The notes beneath the pieces were generated by a model. It had not been told where the DNA came from. It did no database searches and saw only the letters and a list, made by a program, of their open reading frames with translations. A stretch of 64,000 nucleotides of DNA from Chitinophaga deserti (GTDB lineage Bacteria; Bacteroidota; Bacteroidia; Chitinophagales; Chitinophagaceae), in contig NZ_QFFK01000002.1 of NCBI RefSeq assembly GCF_003149455.1, positions 558,001-622,000 of the forward strand. Reading direction: 5' to 3'. Positions 51,958-60,955 of this stretch are shown piece by piece. Position 1 is the first letter of the stretch, and every line of letters begins with the position of its first letter. The position numbers were made by a program, and so were the translations under genes.

Positions 51958-52656
51958 ATGAAGAATAAGTTCCTAAAGGGCGCTCATTTGTCTGAGCGTA
52001 AATTTAAGGAGATCCTAAAGCTGTTCTCCGAAGATTTGACTGCCACCCAGATAGCTAATATCAGTGGGGTCAGCCGGGTAACGATAAACAGTTACCTGAA
52101 GAAAATCAGGATGCAGATTGTGAAGTACTGCGAGTCTTTACAAACTGACAAACAAGCGGGTGCCTCATCCTGGGGTAACCGTACCCCATCTCTCCATCAG
52201 CCGCAAGACATAGCCGTTGCCGTTAAGACCGATGTAGACAGGATCGTTAAGCCTGTGATATTCGGTATTTACAAGAACGACAATAAAGTGTTTACGGAGA
52301 TTCTCCCGGACGTTAGCCGGTCAATGATTCAGGCGATTGCCCGCGGGCGGTCTGTCCTGGAAACTGTTGGCAGTGCGGAGCGGATCCGCCGGTTCAGCGG
52401 TGTGGTGGATTTAAGTCAATATCGTTTGTACCACCTGGGCCAGGCGCATCATGAGGCGGAAAACAAGACCGTGCTGGATGATGTGGACGGTTTCTGGGGA
52501 TTAACGAAGCATCGCCTTGCAAAGTTCAAGGGACTTAACCGTAACACGGCTTACCTTCATTTGAAGGAGTGTGAATTCCGATACAATTATAGACATGAGG
52601 AGCTCTACGCAGTTTTGCTTAATCTTCTCAAGACATATCCACTAAACTTATCTTGA
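51958..52656 (+). CDS. IS1595 (ISXO2)-like transposase-derived protein, catalytic residues lost
   Basis: The 232-residue protein has an N-terminal helix-turn-helix (DLTATQIANISGVSRVTINS, about 26-46) and the ISXO2-type core: IFGIYKNDNKVFTEILPDVS (about 101-120), AIARGRSVLETV, FWGLTKHRLAKFKGLN and AYLHLKECEFRYNYR. The DDE catalytic positions appear lost. The DES(Y)FG segment is replaced by 74-98, SDGWR by SAERIRR (139-145), and NGIEnFW by DDVDGFW (174-180). No flanking inverted repeats were seen. It may be an exapted DNA-binding regulator, or a decayed remnant with an intact frame. The susC-susD cluster lies downstream. Confidence 0.72.
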   Translation: MKNKFLKGAHLSERKFKEILKLFSEDLTATQIANISGVSRVTINSYLKKIRMQIVKYCESLQTDKQAGASSWGNRTPSLHQPQDIAVAVKTDVDRIVKPVIFGIYKNDNKVFTEILPDVSRSMIQAIARGRSVLETVGSAERIRRFSGVVDLSQYRLYHLGQAHHEAENKTVLDDVDGFWGLTKHRLAKFKGLNRNTAYLHLKECEFRYNYRHEELYAVLLNLLKTYPLNLS

Positions 52657-52733
52657 CCCGAATTTCTTTCGTGTGACAGTACGCGTGAATTACCGGAAAT
52701 CCAGTAATTTCACATTACCAAAGTCTGTCGCTT

Positions 52734-52919
52734 ATGAAAAAGAAATCGTTACAACACGTTGTATGCGGGTATTCCGGCATTTCTTCGTGTGCAAGATCTG
52801 GTCGGGGAACTGCGTGTAATCTTTTACAGAACAGCATTTCATCGTATAAAAATATTGTGCTTCGCGCTTCTGCGGGGCATCAAAACCATTCTAAAGATCT
52901 CGATTTAGATTTTGGTTGA
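52734..52919 (+). CDS. Possible small protein in an orphan terminated unit
   Basis: The 61-codon frame starts MKKKSLQHVVCGYSGISS, contains three cysteines (11, 19, 28), and ends KDLDLDFG. I recognise no family, signal peptide or membrane segment. It stops 4 bases before a good terminator, and an inverted repeat with a TAATTTC box lies just upstream. That suggests a genuine small transcription unit, which could equally be a noncoding RNA. A peptide role is unproven. Confidence 0.3.
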   Translation: MKKKSLQHVVCGYSGISSCARSGRGTACNLLQNSISSYKNIVLRASAGHQNHSKDLDLDFG

Positions 52920-52923
52920 TGAT

Positions 52924-52960
52924 AAGCGGGTGATAATCTTGTCGCCTGCTTTTTCTTTTT
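52924..52960 (+). terminator. Terminator of the small unit upstream of susC
   Basis: The stem AAGCGGGTGA / TCGCCTGCTT (two G-T wobbles) with an 8-base loop is followed by TTTTCTTTTT. Confidence 0.75.
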
Positions 52961-53132
52961 GTACCAGGCCTATACCCAGCCGTACAAAGGATACAGGCGA
53001 TATACATATAACTTCTTTTATCGTATGGTTCTCAATGAACTTATCAAGGAAAAAAAGTATTCACTAAAAAAAAATGTATGTCCCCTCCAAAAAAATTACA
53101 AATCAATTGCGTTAAAAAAGAGTTAAGTAATT

Positions 53133-53140
53133 TATATTTG
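53133..53140 (+). promoter_or_regulatory. -7 box of the first susC-susD operon
   Basis: TATATTTG matches TAnnTTTG. The candidate -33 triplets TTA (53113-53115) and TTG (53107-53109) have spacers of 17 and 23, both off the optimum. The predicted start is near 53147. Confidence 0.45.
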
Positions 53141-53170
53141 TCTGTTAAAATTCTGTTAAACATCTAAATT

Positions 53171-56100
53171 ATGCTTATGAGGAAAGGTCTAACCGCACTT
53201 TTCCTGATCCTGATATGTCTGTCAGGTCAGGTATTGGCGCAGAGCCGAACCATTAAAGGAAAGGTGACTTCCGGAGAAGACGGCTCACCGATCATCGGTG
53301 CCACTGTGCTGGCCAAAGGCACGAATGTAGGCACTGTCACCAACGTCGATGGTGATTATTCCCTGAATGTACCCGATGGAGTAACCGAGCTCACCATTAA
53401 GTTCATCGGTATGTCCGATGCTACAGCCAAAATCAACGGTGCTATTGTAAATGTTGTCCTGAGAACGGACGTAAGAACACTTACAGAAACTGTTGTAACT
53501 GCCAATGCGATCCGCAGGGACAAGCGCTCGCTCGGTTACGCAGCTCCCACAATTAATGCTGAAGAAATCACCCGTGGCCAGAGTGTAAGCCCGCTGAATG
53601 CCCTTACCGGTAAAGTAGCAGGTGTGAACATTACCTCCACTGCCTCTGCTCCCGGTTCTTCTTCCCGTATCGTACTCCGTGGTGGTTCTTCCATCAGTGG
53701 TGAGAACCAGGCACTGCTGGTTGTGGATGGTGTTCCCATCGACAACTCCAGCGTTATCGGTGGTGAAGACAGCCGTTCGTCGATCGACTTTGGTAACCGT
53801 GGTAACGACATCAACCCGGACGATATCGAGTCAGTTTCCGTGCTGAAAGGTCCTGCTGCAGCAGCTCTGTACGGTTCCCGTGCTTCTAACGGTGCCTTGA
53901 TCATTACCACCAAGAGTGGTAAGAAAGGTGGTCGTGCCAAGCAGGAAATCACCTACAACACTGCCGTAACTTTTTCTAACGTTCTGAAGCTCCCCGACCT
54001 GCAGAGCGATTATGGTCAGGGTTACAACTTTGAACCCGATCCGCTGGAGAACTTCTCCTGGGGTCCCAAGTTCGATGGTTCCACTCAACCCTGGGGCCAG
54101 TCGATCAATGGTGTTCGTCTGCAGAAGCCCTATATTAACCAGCCCGACAACGTGAAGAAATTCTTCGAACTCGGTAAAGCCTGGAACAACAACCTGTCTC
54201 TTGCCGGCGGTACTGAGAAATCTACTTACTACCTTTCACTGAATGCGCTCAACTCCAATGGTGTAATGCCCGGCAACACGGACAAGTATAACAAGTACGG
54301 TGTTCGTTTCAACGGTAGCACTGAGCTGAGCAACAAGTTCTCCACCTCAATCGGTGTTAACTACACTAAAATCAACAGCAACATGGTTCAGGGTGGCCAG
54401 GGCGATGGTTCTGTGTACGACAACGTACTGCAAACCCCCCGTGACATTCCCCTGCACCAGATGGGCGATCTGAAGAATCCATACTACAGCATGGGCGACG
54501 TACTGACTGATGCTGACGGTAACCCTGCATATGGTTACTATGGTAACTACACCCTCAGCCCCTGGTGGATTCTGAAGAACTTCTCCAACCTCAACGACGT
54601 GGATCGTGTGACCGGTAACTTTACCATCACCTACAAACCGCTCGATTGGCTGACAGTTACTGAGCGCCTTGGCGCAGACGTATACTCTGACCGTCGCCGT
54701 TTGAAACACGCTAAACTTGATGTTGAAGCGATTGACGACGCAGGCAGCGGGTACAATCCTAAAGCCGTTCCTGGTCGTTACGAAGAGAATACCATCAACG
54801 TTAGTGATATCGTACATGACCTGATGGTGACTGCGAAGAAAGACTTTACCAAAGACTTTACCGCGAGCCTGATGGTGGGTAACAACATCCGCCAGCGTAT
54901 CGTTAACCAGCTGAACGCTAATACGAATAGCGCAGGTGGCCTGGTGATCCCCGGATGGTATAACCTGGATAACTCCAATGGTAACGTTCAGTCCGACAAC
55001 TTCCGCAGCATGCGCCGCCTGGTGGGTCTGTACGGAGAGTTGAACCTGTCATACAAGAACATGTTGTTCCTGGGTGCTACTGCCCGTAACGACTGGTCTT
55101 CCACACTGCCTGCGGCTAACCGTTCCTTCTTCTATCCCAGCGTTAACGGTTCATTCGTATTTACTGAAATGCTGAAAGACAGCAAGCTGGGTGAATTCCT
55201 GACCTTCGGTAAAATCCGCGCCAGCTACGCTTCCGTGGGTAACGACGCTGATCCTTATCTGCTGAAAACATTCTATGCCAGAACACAGATTCTGGGTGGT
55301 TTCGCTAATACGCTGTTTCCCTTCGGTACTACTCCGGGTCTGACCATCGGTAACACGATTGGTAACCCTAACCTGAAACCGGAAAGAACCAACGCATTTG
55401 AAGTAGGTACAGAACTGAACTTCTGGGATAACCGTTTGTCTTTAGACTTCTCTTACTATCAGAACCGTTCTAAAGATCAGATCATCCCTGCTCCGATCGC
55501 ACCTTCTACCGGTTTTACCGCTGAGATCCTTAACACCGGTGTTGTAGAAAACAAAGGTGTGGAAATCGGACTTCGTGTTACGCCAGTGCGTACTGCATCT
55601 GGTTTTACCTGGGAACTGTATGGTACTTATACCAAAAACAAAAACGAAGTGGTATCCCTGCTGCCTGGTGTTGAAAACCTCATCATCGGTGGTGTTGGCG
55701 GTATGAGCATCGTTGCTGCTGTAGGTAAACCTTATGGTACTTTCTACAGCCAGGATATCCTCCGCGACGATCAGGGCCGTACTGTAATTAATCAGGAAAC
55801 TGGTCTGCCTGTAACTACTGATCAGCCTGTTTATCTTGGTTCTTACAATCCTAAATGGATGGCTTCATGGGGTACCAACCTCAGCTACAAAGGCTTAAGC
55901 CTGAATGTACTGTTTGATACCAAACAAGGTGGTCAGTTCTATTCCCGCACGAGCGACATCATGACTTTCGTTGGTACCACACCGCGTACTACTGAAGGTG
56001 GTCGTGACCCACGCGTTGAGCCCAACACAGTTTTCTGGGATGGAACTAAATATGTACCCAACACAACTGTTGAAACTTACTGGGAAGATTTCTGGACCAA

Positions 56101-56386
56101 CCAACAGGTTGTTCCGAACGCAGTACACGTGCTCGATGCATCTTATGTGAAGCTGCGTGAAGTGAGCCTCCTGTATAAACTGCCTAAGACCTTACTGGGA
56201 CGCACACCGTTTGGTGATGCGAGCATCGGTTTCTTCGGTAACAACCTCTGGATCAAAACTCCGAAAGAAAACATGTTCGCGGATCCGGAAGTTAACTCTG
56301 GTGGTGCCGGTAACGAGCAAGGCTTCGACTTTACCGCACAACCTTCGCTGCGTAACTTCGGCTTCAATCTGAAAGTAAGTTTTTAA
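53171..56386 (+). CDS. SusC/RagA-family TonB-linked outer membrane protein, first copy
   Basis: The 1071-residue protein has a signal peptide (to VLAQ, about 24), a CarboxypepD_reg-like N-terminal extension (about 27-100: GKVTSGEDGSPIIGATVLAK), a plug domain with the SusC signature (LTGKVAGVNI, RIVLRGGSSISGENQALLVV, DGVPIDNSS, LKGPAAAALYGSRASNGALI), and a 22-strand barrel ending in NFGFNLKVSF. It forms the channel of a SusCD importer with the protein encoded 24 bases downstream. The substrate cannot be told: no glycosidase or peptidase gene is adjacent. The operon has its own promoter box and terminator. Confidence 0.95.
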   Translation: MLMRKGLTALFLILICLSGQVLAQSRTIKGKVTSGEDGSPIIGATVLAKGTNVGTVTNVDGDYSLNVPDGVTELTIKFIGMSDATAKINGAIVNVVLRTDVRTLTETVVTANAIRRDKRSLGYAAPTINAEEITRGQSVSPLNALTGKVAGVNITSTASAPGSSSRIVLRGGSSISGENQALLVVDGVPIDNSSVIGGEDSRSSIDFGNRGNDINPDDIESVSVLKGPAAAALYGSRASNGALIITTKSGKKGGRAKQEITYNTAVTFSNVLKLPDLQSDYGQGYNFEPDPLENFSWGPKFDGSTQPWGQSINGVRLQKPYINQPDNVKKFFELGKAWNNNLSLAGGTEKSTYYLSLNALNSNGVMPGNTDKYNKYGVRFNGSTELSNKFSTSIGVNYTKINSNMVQGGQGDGSVYDNVLQTPRDIPLHQMGDLKNPYYSMGDVLTDADGNPAYGYYGNYTLSPWWILKNFSNLNDVDRVTGNFTITYKPLDWLTVTERLGADVYSDRRRLKHAKLDVEAIDDAGSGYNPKAVPGRYEENTINVSDIVHDLMVTAKKDFTKDFTASLMVGNNIRQRIVNQLNANTNSAGGLVIPGWYNLDNSNGNVQSDNFRSMRRLVGLYGELNLSYKNMLFLGATARNDWSSTLPAANRSFFYPSVNGSFVFTEMLKDSKLGEFLTFGKIRASYASVGNDADPYLLKTFYARTQILGGFANTLFPFGTTPGLTIGNTIGNPNLKPERTNAFEVGTELNFWDNRLSLDFSYYQNRSKDQIIPAPIAPSTGFTAEILNTGVVENKGVEIGLRVTPVRTASGFTWELYGTYTKNKNEVVSLLPGVENLIIGGVGGMSIVAAVGKPYGTFYSQDILRDDQGRTVINQETGLPVTTDQPVYLGSYNPKWMASWGTNLSYKGLSLNVLFDTKQGGQFYSRTSDIMTFVGTTPRTTEGGRDPRVEPNTVFWDGTKYVPNTTVETYWEDFWTNQQVVPNAVHVLDASYVKLREVSLLYKLPKTLLGRTPFGDASIGFFGNNLWIKTPKENMFADPEVNSGGAGNEQGFDFTAQPSLRNFGFNLKVSF

Positions 56387-56410
56387 TCCAAAGAGGTAAA
56401 AGAGAAAGTC

Positions 56411-57838
56411 ATGAAAAGAAACCAATTCAAATCAATCATAGCAGGCCTGGCGGTGGCAGCGATCATGCTGCCTGGCTGTAAGGATTTCCTTGATATCAAT
56501 GAAAGCCCGAACAGCACCACTAAAGCCAATCCCGATCAGATTCTGCCTTCTATTCAGGCAGCAGTAGCGCACGTTCAGAACTATCACTACCTGCAGTTCG
56601 GTAACTTCTGGTCGCAATACTGGACACAGTCTCCCAATGCCAGCCAGTTCCGCAGCATTGATGCTTACTCGTCCGGTCCGTCCGATTTCGACCGTCCGTG
56701 GGCTATCCTGTATGCGAATGCCCTGGCTGATACGGATTCCCTCATCAGCCTCGCGCATCTGAATAAGTTCAAACAGTACGCTGCTGTTGCTTATGTTATG
56801 CGTGCGTATTCCTTCCAGCTGCTGACAGATGGTTTCGGCGATATTCCGTTAACAGAAGCGCTCGACGGCCGTGGTAACCGCAGCCCTAAATACGATCCTC
56901 AGCGTCAGGTGTACGATAGCATCTTCGCCTGGATTACCAAAGCAACAGCGCTGATGGATGCAACTTCTGCATATCCTCCCGAAGGCGATCTGTTGTTGGC
57001 AGGCGATATGGATGCCTGGAAGCAATTTGCTAATACCCTGAAGCTCCGTGCTTACATGCGTATTTCAGAAACTGCAGACTCCGTTAAATCGAAAGCAGGA
57101 ATACTTGCCATCCAACAAAATGGCTTCGGTTACCTGGAGAATAATGTAAACCTGGAGAACCCCGGTGGTGGCGGTAATATGTTCCCCATCTGGGAAGAGG
57201 TACTCACGCTGCAGATCCGTAACCAGACAGCTTCTTCTACCGTTATGGACAAGTTGAAATCTTACAACGACCCTCGTCTCGGCCGTCTCTTCAACCTGAA
57301 TGCCGGTGCTTATACATCTATGCCTCAGGGTGGTTTCAATGATGTTCCGTCTAACTTCCCCGGCTCCCGTCCTGGTTCAAGGACCCTCGGAGAATTAGTA
57401 CCGAGCAAAATGATCACCGCCGCAGAAAGCTACTTCCTGCAGGCTGAAGCCGCTCTCCGTGGCTGGGGTGCTGGTAGCGCAGCTGCATTGTATGAGCAAG
57501 GTATCCGCGCCAGCTTCGAGACCCTTGAGCTGACTTCCGCGCAGGCTGATGCATATATCGCTCAGCCCGCTGTAGCACTCACCGGCAACCGTGCGCAACA
57601 ACTCGAAAAAATCATCACGCAGAAGTACTTTGCTGCCACCGGTATGCAAGGCTTTGAGTCCTGGTGCGATTACCGTCGCCTCGGCTACCCCTCCTTCCTC
57701 GTAAGGTCGGCTGCCTCCGTGCTCGGTGTTAACAGCAGGCCTCAGCGTTTCGTATATCCTCAGGCTGAGCTTACCCGTAACGCCAACTTCCCCGGTCTGA
57801 AAAAGATCGATGAGAGAGTATGGTGGGACGTGCAATAG
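56411..57838 (+). CDS. SusD/RagB-family substrate-binding lipoprotein, first copy
   Basis: The 475-residue lipoprotein (signal IIAGLAVAAIMLPGC, Cys23) belongs to the SusD-like_2 type: DINESPNSTTKANPDQILPS near the start, TPR-like helices (AYVMRAYSFQLLTDGFGDIP, KLRAYMRIS), SKMITAAESYFLQAEAALRGW and QKYFAATGMQGFESWCDYRR near the end. It acts as the lid over its SusC partner. Two terminators follow. Confidence 0.93.
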   Translation: MKRNQFKSIIAGLAVAAIMLPGCKDFLDINESPNSTTKANPDQILPSIQAAVAHVQNYHYLQFGNFWSQYWTQSPNASQFRSIDAYSSGPSDFDRPWAILYANALADTDSLISLAHLNKFKQYAAVAYVMRAYSFQLLTDGFGDIPLTEALDGRGNRSPKYDPQRQVYDSIFAWITKATALMDATSAYPPEGDLLLAGDMDAWKQFANTLKLRAYMRISETADSVKSKAGILAIQQNGFGYLENNVNLENPGGGGNMFPIWEEVLTLQIRNQTASSTVMDKLKSYNDPRLGRLFNLNAGAYTSMPQGGFNDVPSNFPGSRPGSRTLGELVPSKMITAAESYFLQAEAALRGWGAGSAAALYEQGIRASFETLELTSAQADAYIAQPAVALTGNRAQQLEKIITQKYFAATGMQGFESWCDYRRLGYPSFLVRSAASVLGVNSRPQRFVYPQAELTRNANFPGLKKIDERVWWDVQ

Positions 57839-57866
57839 TCTTTAGATATAATCGGAAAATTATAAG

Positions 57867-57900
57867 AATCCCCCTGGCTCTGCCGGGGGGATTTCTTTTT
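57867..57900 (+). terminator. Terminator of the first susCD pair
   Basis: AATCCCCC and GGGGGGATT arms with a short TGGC/GCC extension are followed by TCTTTTT, 28 bases after the susD stop. Confidence 0.82.
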
Positions 57901-57925
57901 AAAGGCCGGCCATGTAACGCCTCAT

Positions 57926-57957
57926 AAGCTGCTTCCTGCACTGGGAGCGGCTTTTTT
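57926..57957 (+). terminator. Second tandem terminator
   Basis: The stem AGCTGCTTCC / GGGAGCGGCT (wobbles) with loop TGCACT is followed by a T6 tract. It insulates the second susC gene from the first operon. Confidence 0.75.
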
Positions 57958-58088
57958 AACGCTTTACATAAACTATCCGGCGATATTTCCAATAACATAA
58001 AAGTGTACTGTCATATCAGTTGAAATTCAGTATCTTGTGTTTTATTCCTGTCATAACCTACGGGGCATTAGACACAAAAAAAAATCTC

Positions 58089-60938
58089 ATGAATAAAACG
58101 CTATCGCTATGGCTGCTATCCGCCATCAGCATTCCCGGCGTTGCTCAACAAACCGACAACCGGCCCGATACAACTGTTCCCTCAAAACGGCTTCTTGACG
58201 AAGTGGTTATTTCCGGGTACAATACAGCTACCAGAAAGCAATACACTGGTGCAGCCACTATTGTATCAGGGGAAAAACTGCGTCAGTCTCCCATTGCCAG
58301 CTTCGATCAGATGCTGCAGGGGCGCGCTCCAGGCCTTTATGTGGCTTCGGCCAGCGGACAGCCCGGAGCAACTGCTAAGATGGTAATCCGCGGTACCGCT
58401 ACCAATAGCGAAATCAGCGATCTGGTCTCCTCAGCACCACTTTATATCGTAGACGGTGTAGCAGTGGAGCGGGGAGTATTTATTGGACTCAATCCTGCGG
58501 ATTTCGAATCCGTCAGTATTCTTAAAGATGCCAATGCAACTGCACTTTACGGTTCACGGGGTGCCAACGGCGTAGTGCTTATCACTACCCGCAGGGGCCA
58601 GCAGGGAGAGGTTCGCTTCTCCTTTAATACCCGGCATGGCATATCCCAGCCTTCGCGCAGGCATTTTGATATGATGAATACGCAGGAAAGACTGCGTTTT
58701 GAGGAGGAAGTAGGGCTGGAGAATAGTAAAAGCATTGGTGCAGGGTGGATCTTCTCAGATAAGAACCCCGCTAACGCAAGCCTTCCGGCCGACCGGAAAG
58801 CACGCAATAAAGCCATTCTCGACAGTCTTGGCCGTATTCAGACAGATTGGATGGATTACCTCATCCGTGATGCAGCACCCTTTCATGAATATGAACTGAC
58901 TGCTAACGGAGGTACAGATAAAGTACGTTTCTATTCTTCGGCCAGCTATCTGTCTCAGCAAGGCATTGCTTACCGCTCCGGGCTTGACAGATATACTTTC
59001 CGTACCAACCTTGATGCTAAAGGCCGTAAGCTCAGGTTTTCGGTGAACTCTGCTGTAGGCTATACCGAAAGCGACCTCATTGAGAATGAAAATACGCAAG
59101 GTAAAGGCAATCCCTTTGTTGCGGTATATTACGCATTGCCTTACGAGCAGCCTTATGTGAACGGTGTGCTGGTGCATAACGGGAATAAGAGCAACTTTGG
59201 AGGCGCTTATGATACCCGCGAAGGCTCTGATGCAATAGAGCGTATGCAAACCACATCTTACCGCGTTAATCAACTGAAAGGCTTGCTGAGTTCCTCACTC
59301 AGATACGATGTGAACGATTGGCTGTATGCCACTTTTAATATAGGAATGGACTTCCGGGAGAACCACGATATCCGTACGGCGGCACCGGGTTCTAATGCCG
59401 GTAAAGCCGCACCGGGAGGGCAGGGGAGCCACCGCGAAGATATAGCGCGCTCGTTCCAGTTTACTTCTTCTACCGGCCTTACTTACGATAAACTCCTGAA
59501 CGAGCGCCACAGGCTCATAGTTGCCGGGTTTTATGAGTTCAACCGTATGAAATGGTCGAACCTGGAAGCGACAGGATATGGAATTACACCGGGGCTGGAA
59601 GGTACCCTTTCGGGTACTACGCCGGGGTCACCCATTAATGGGTTTATACCGGCTGTGGGCGGTAAGAAAACCGGGGCTGCTCTGGCTTCGTGGGTGGGGC
59701 TGGTCAGGTATATGCTTGACGAGCGCTTCAGCCTTAACCTCAGTTATCGCTACGATGGTTCTTCCACCCTGCCGGAGAAAAACCGCTGGCAGCCGTTTTA
59801 TTCCATTGGTGCGGGTTATGACCTGCCCTGGCTTGAAAAAGTGGAATGGATCAATACGCTCCGTGTGCGCGCCAGCTACGGAAGCTCTGCCGCACCGCCA
59901 ACTTCTTACTTCGCATATGCTGCAGGTTATGGTGCTTCCCGTTACGACGGTCAGCCCGCAATCGCTCCTGTGGCTGCCGGTAACTCCGACTATGAATGGG
60001 AGAAAACGCATATGCTGAATGCCGGGCTGGATCTCGCATTTTTCGATCAGCGCCTTCGCCTGGTAGGTGATGTATATAGCCGTACAACAAAAGGTTTTTT
60101 CCTGAGTGAGCAACTCTCCTTGACGAGCGGGTTCTCATCGCGTAATATCAACGCCGGTAGTATCAACAACCGCGGGATAGAACTGGAATTGAACGGTGAT
60201 ATTATCAGAACAAACGATCTGACCTGGACTGCAGGTATCAACTTCACATATAACCGTAACCGTGTTACTGATCTGGGAAGTGCAAATGAGTATCAGCAGG
60301 GCACGTTCCTTATTCGTGAAGGGCTGCCTGTAAGAGCGCACTACATTGTTAAGTATGGAGGAGTTGATCCCCAGACAGGGAAAGCCCTATATTATGACCG
60401 GAGTGGGAATCTAACCACGAATTACAACATTCCTTTGATGAGTGTAGCTGATTTCGGAGGCTCAGAGCCGCCGGTATATGGTGGATTCTCCACCGGTGTT
60501 CGCTGGAAAGGCTTCAGTGCGGATGTGTTTTTTACCTATGCACAAGGTATGAACAGGTATAATTCAATGGATATATTTACATTTAATAACAACGTTTTTG
60601 CTTCCAACAACCAGTCGCGTAAATGGCTGGAGCGCTGGCGTAAACCGGGTGATGTAACAAATGTGCCTTCATTTGGAGATGTCCGGAATTACACTTCCAT
60701 GGATATTCAGGATGCATCGTTCATACGGTTGCGCAATGCACAGGTTTCCTATACACTGCCGGCACATTTCCTCGCTCCGTTGAAAGTCGTGAAAGGTGCT
60801 ACCATATATGCACAGGGCCATAATCTGCTGACATTTACGAAATGGAACGGCTTTGATCCTGAAGACACAAACGGACAGGCATTTTTCGAATATCCTTCAC
60901 CGCGCACACTGGTAGCTGGTGTTCGTATCCAGTTCTGA
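58089..60938 (+). CDS. SusC/RagA-family TonB-linked outer membrane protein, second copy, without N-terminal extension
   Basis: From the ATG at 58089 the 949-residue protein has a signal peptide (MNKTLSLWLLSAISIPGVAQ), then almost directly a TonB-box-like segment (LLDEVVISGYN, about 38-48) and the plug (LQGRAPGLYVASASGQPG, PLYIVDGVAVERGVF, LKDANATALYGSRGANGVVL), followed by the barrel ending VAGVRIQF. The CarboxypepD_reg-like extension found in the other two SusC proteins here is absent. A -7-like TATCTTG lies at 58031. An upstream TTG at 58020 would put 23 extra residues before the signal peptide and is unlikely. Its SusD partner follows 17 bases downstream. Confidence 0.93.
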   Translation: MNKTLSLWLLSAISIPGVAQQTDNRPDTTVPSKRLLDEVVISGYNTATRKQYTGAATIVSGEKLRQSPIASFDQMLQGRAPGLYVASASGQPGATAKMVIRGTATNSEISDLVSSAPLYIVDGVAVERGVFIGLNPADFESVSILKDANATALYGSRGANGVVLITTRRGQQGEVRFSFNTRHGISQPSRRHFDMMNTQERLRFEEEVGLENSKSIGAGWIFSDKNPANASLPADRKARNKAILDSLGRIQTDWMDYLIRDAAPFHEYELTANGGTDKVRFYSSASYLSQQGIAYRSGLDRYTFRTNLDAKGRKLRFSVNSAVGYTESDLIENENTQGKGNPFVAVYYALPYEQPYVNGVLVHNGNKSNFGGAYDTREGSDAIERMQTTSYRVNQLKGLLSSSLRYDVNDWLYATFNIGMDFRENHDIRTAAPGSNAGKAAPGGQGSHREDIARSFQFTSSTGLTYDKLLNERHRLIVAGFYEFNRMKWSNLEATGYGITPGLEGTLSGTTPGSPINGFIPAVGGKKTGAALASWVGLVRYMLDERFSLNLSYRYDGSSTLPEKNRWQPFYSIGAGYDLPWLEKVEWINTLRVRASYGSSAAPPTSYFAYAAGYGASRYDGQPAIAPVAAGNSDYEWEKTHMLNAGLDLAFFDQRLRLVGDVYSRTTKGFFLSEQLSLTSGFSSRNINAGSINNRGIELELNGDIIRTNDLTWTAGINFTYNRNRVTDLGSANEYQQGTFLIREGLPVRAHYIVKYGGVDPQTGKALYYDRSGNLTTNYNIPLMSVADFGGSEPPVYGGFSTGVRWKGFSADVFFTYAQGMNRYNSMDIFTFNNNVFASNNQSRKWLERWRKPGDVTNVPSFGDVRNYTSMDIQDASFIRLRNAQVSYTLPAHFLAPLKVVKGATIYAQGHNLLTFTKWNGFDPEDTNGQAFFEYPSPRTLVAGVRIQF

Positions 60939-60955
60939 TATAAAATAGAGAAACG

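Larger units (their letters stand above)
52657..53170. other. 514-bp region containing a small terminated unit and the first susC promoter
   Basis: It holds the 61-codon frame at 52734-52919, its terminator at 52924, an inverted repeat TGAATTAC / GTAATTTCA (52687-52712), a TAnnTTTG box at 53133, and a TCTGTTAAA direct repeat (53141-53149 and 53152-53160). Confidence 0.5.

Noticed and set aside
51923..52656. Intact insertion sequence
   Set aside because: The 7-bp inverted repeat lies only on the left side. No matching right end or target-site duplication was found, and the catalytic residues are missing.
52672..52682. TGTGACAGTAC resembling the inverse of GTACTGTCATA at 58005
   Set aside because: A 10 of 11 match is expected about once by chance in a window of this size.
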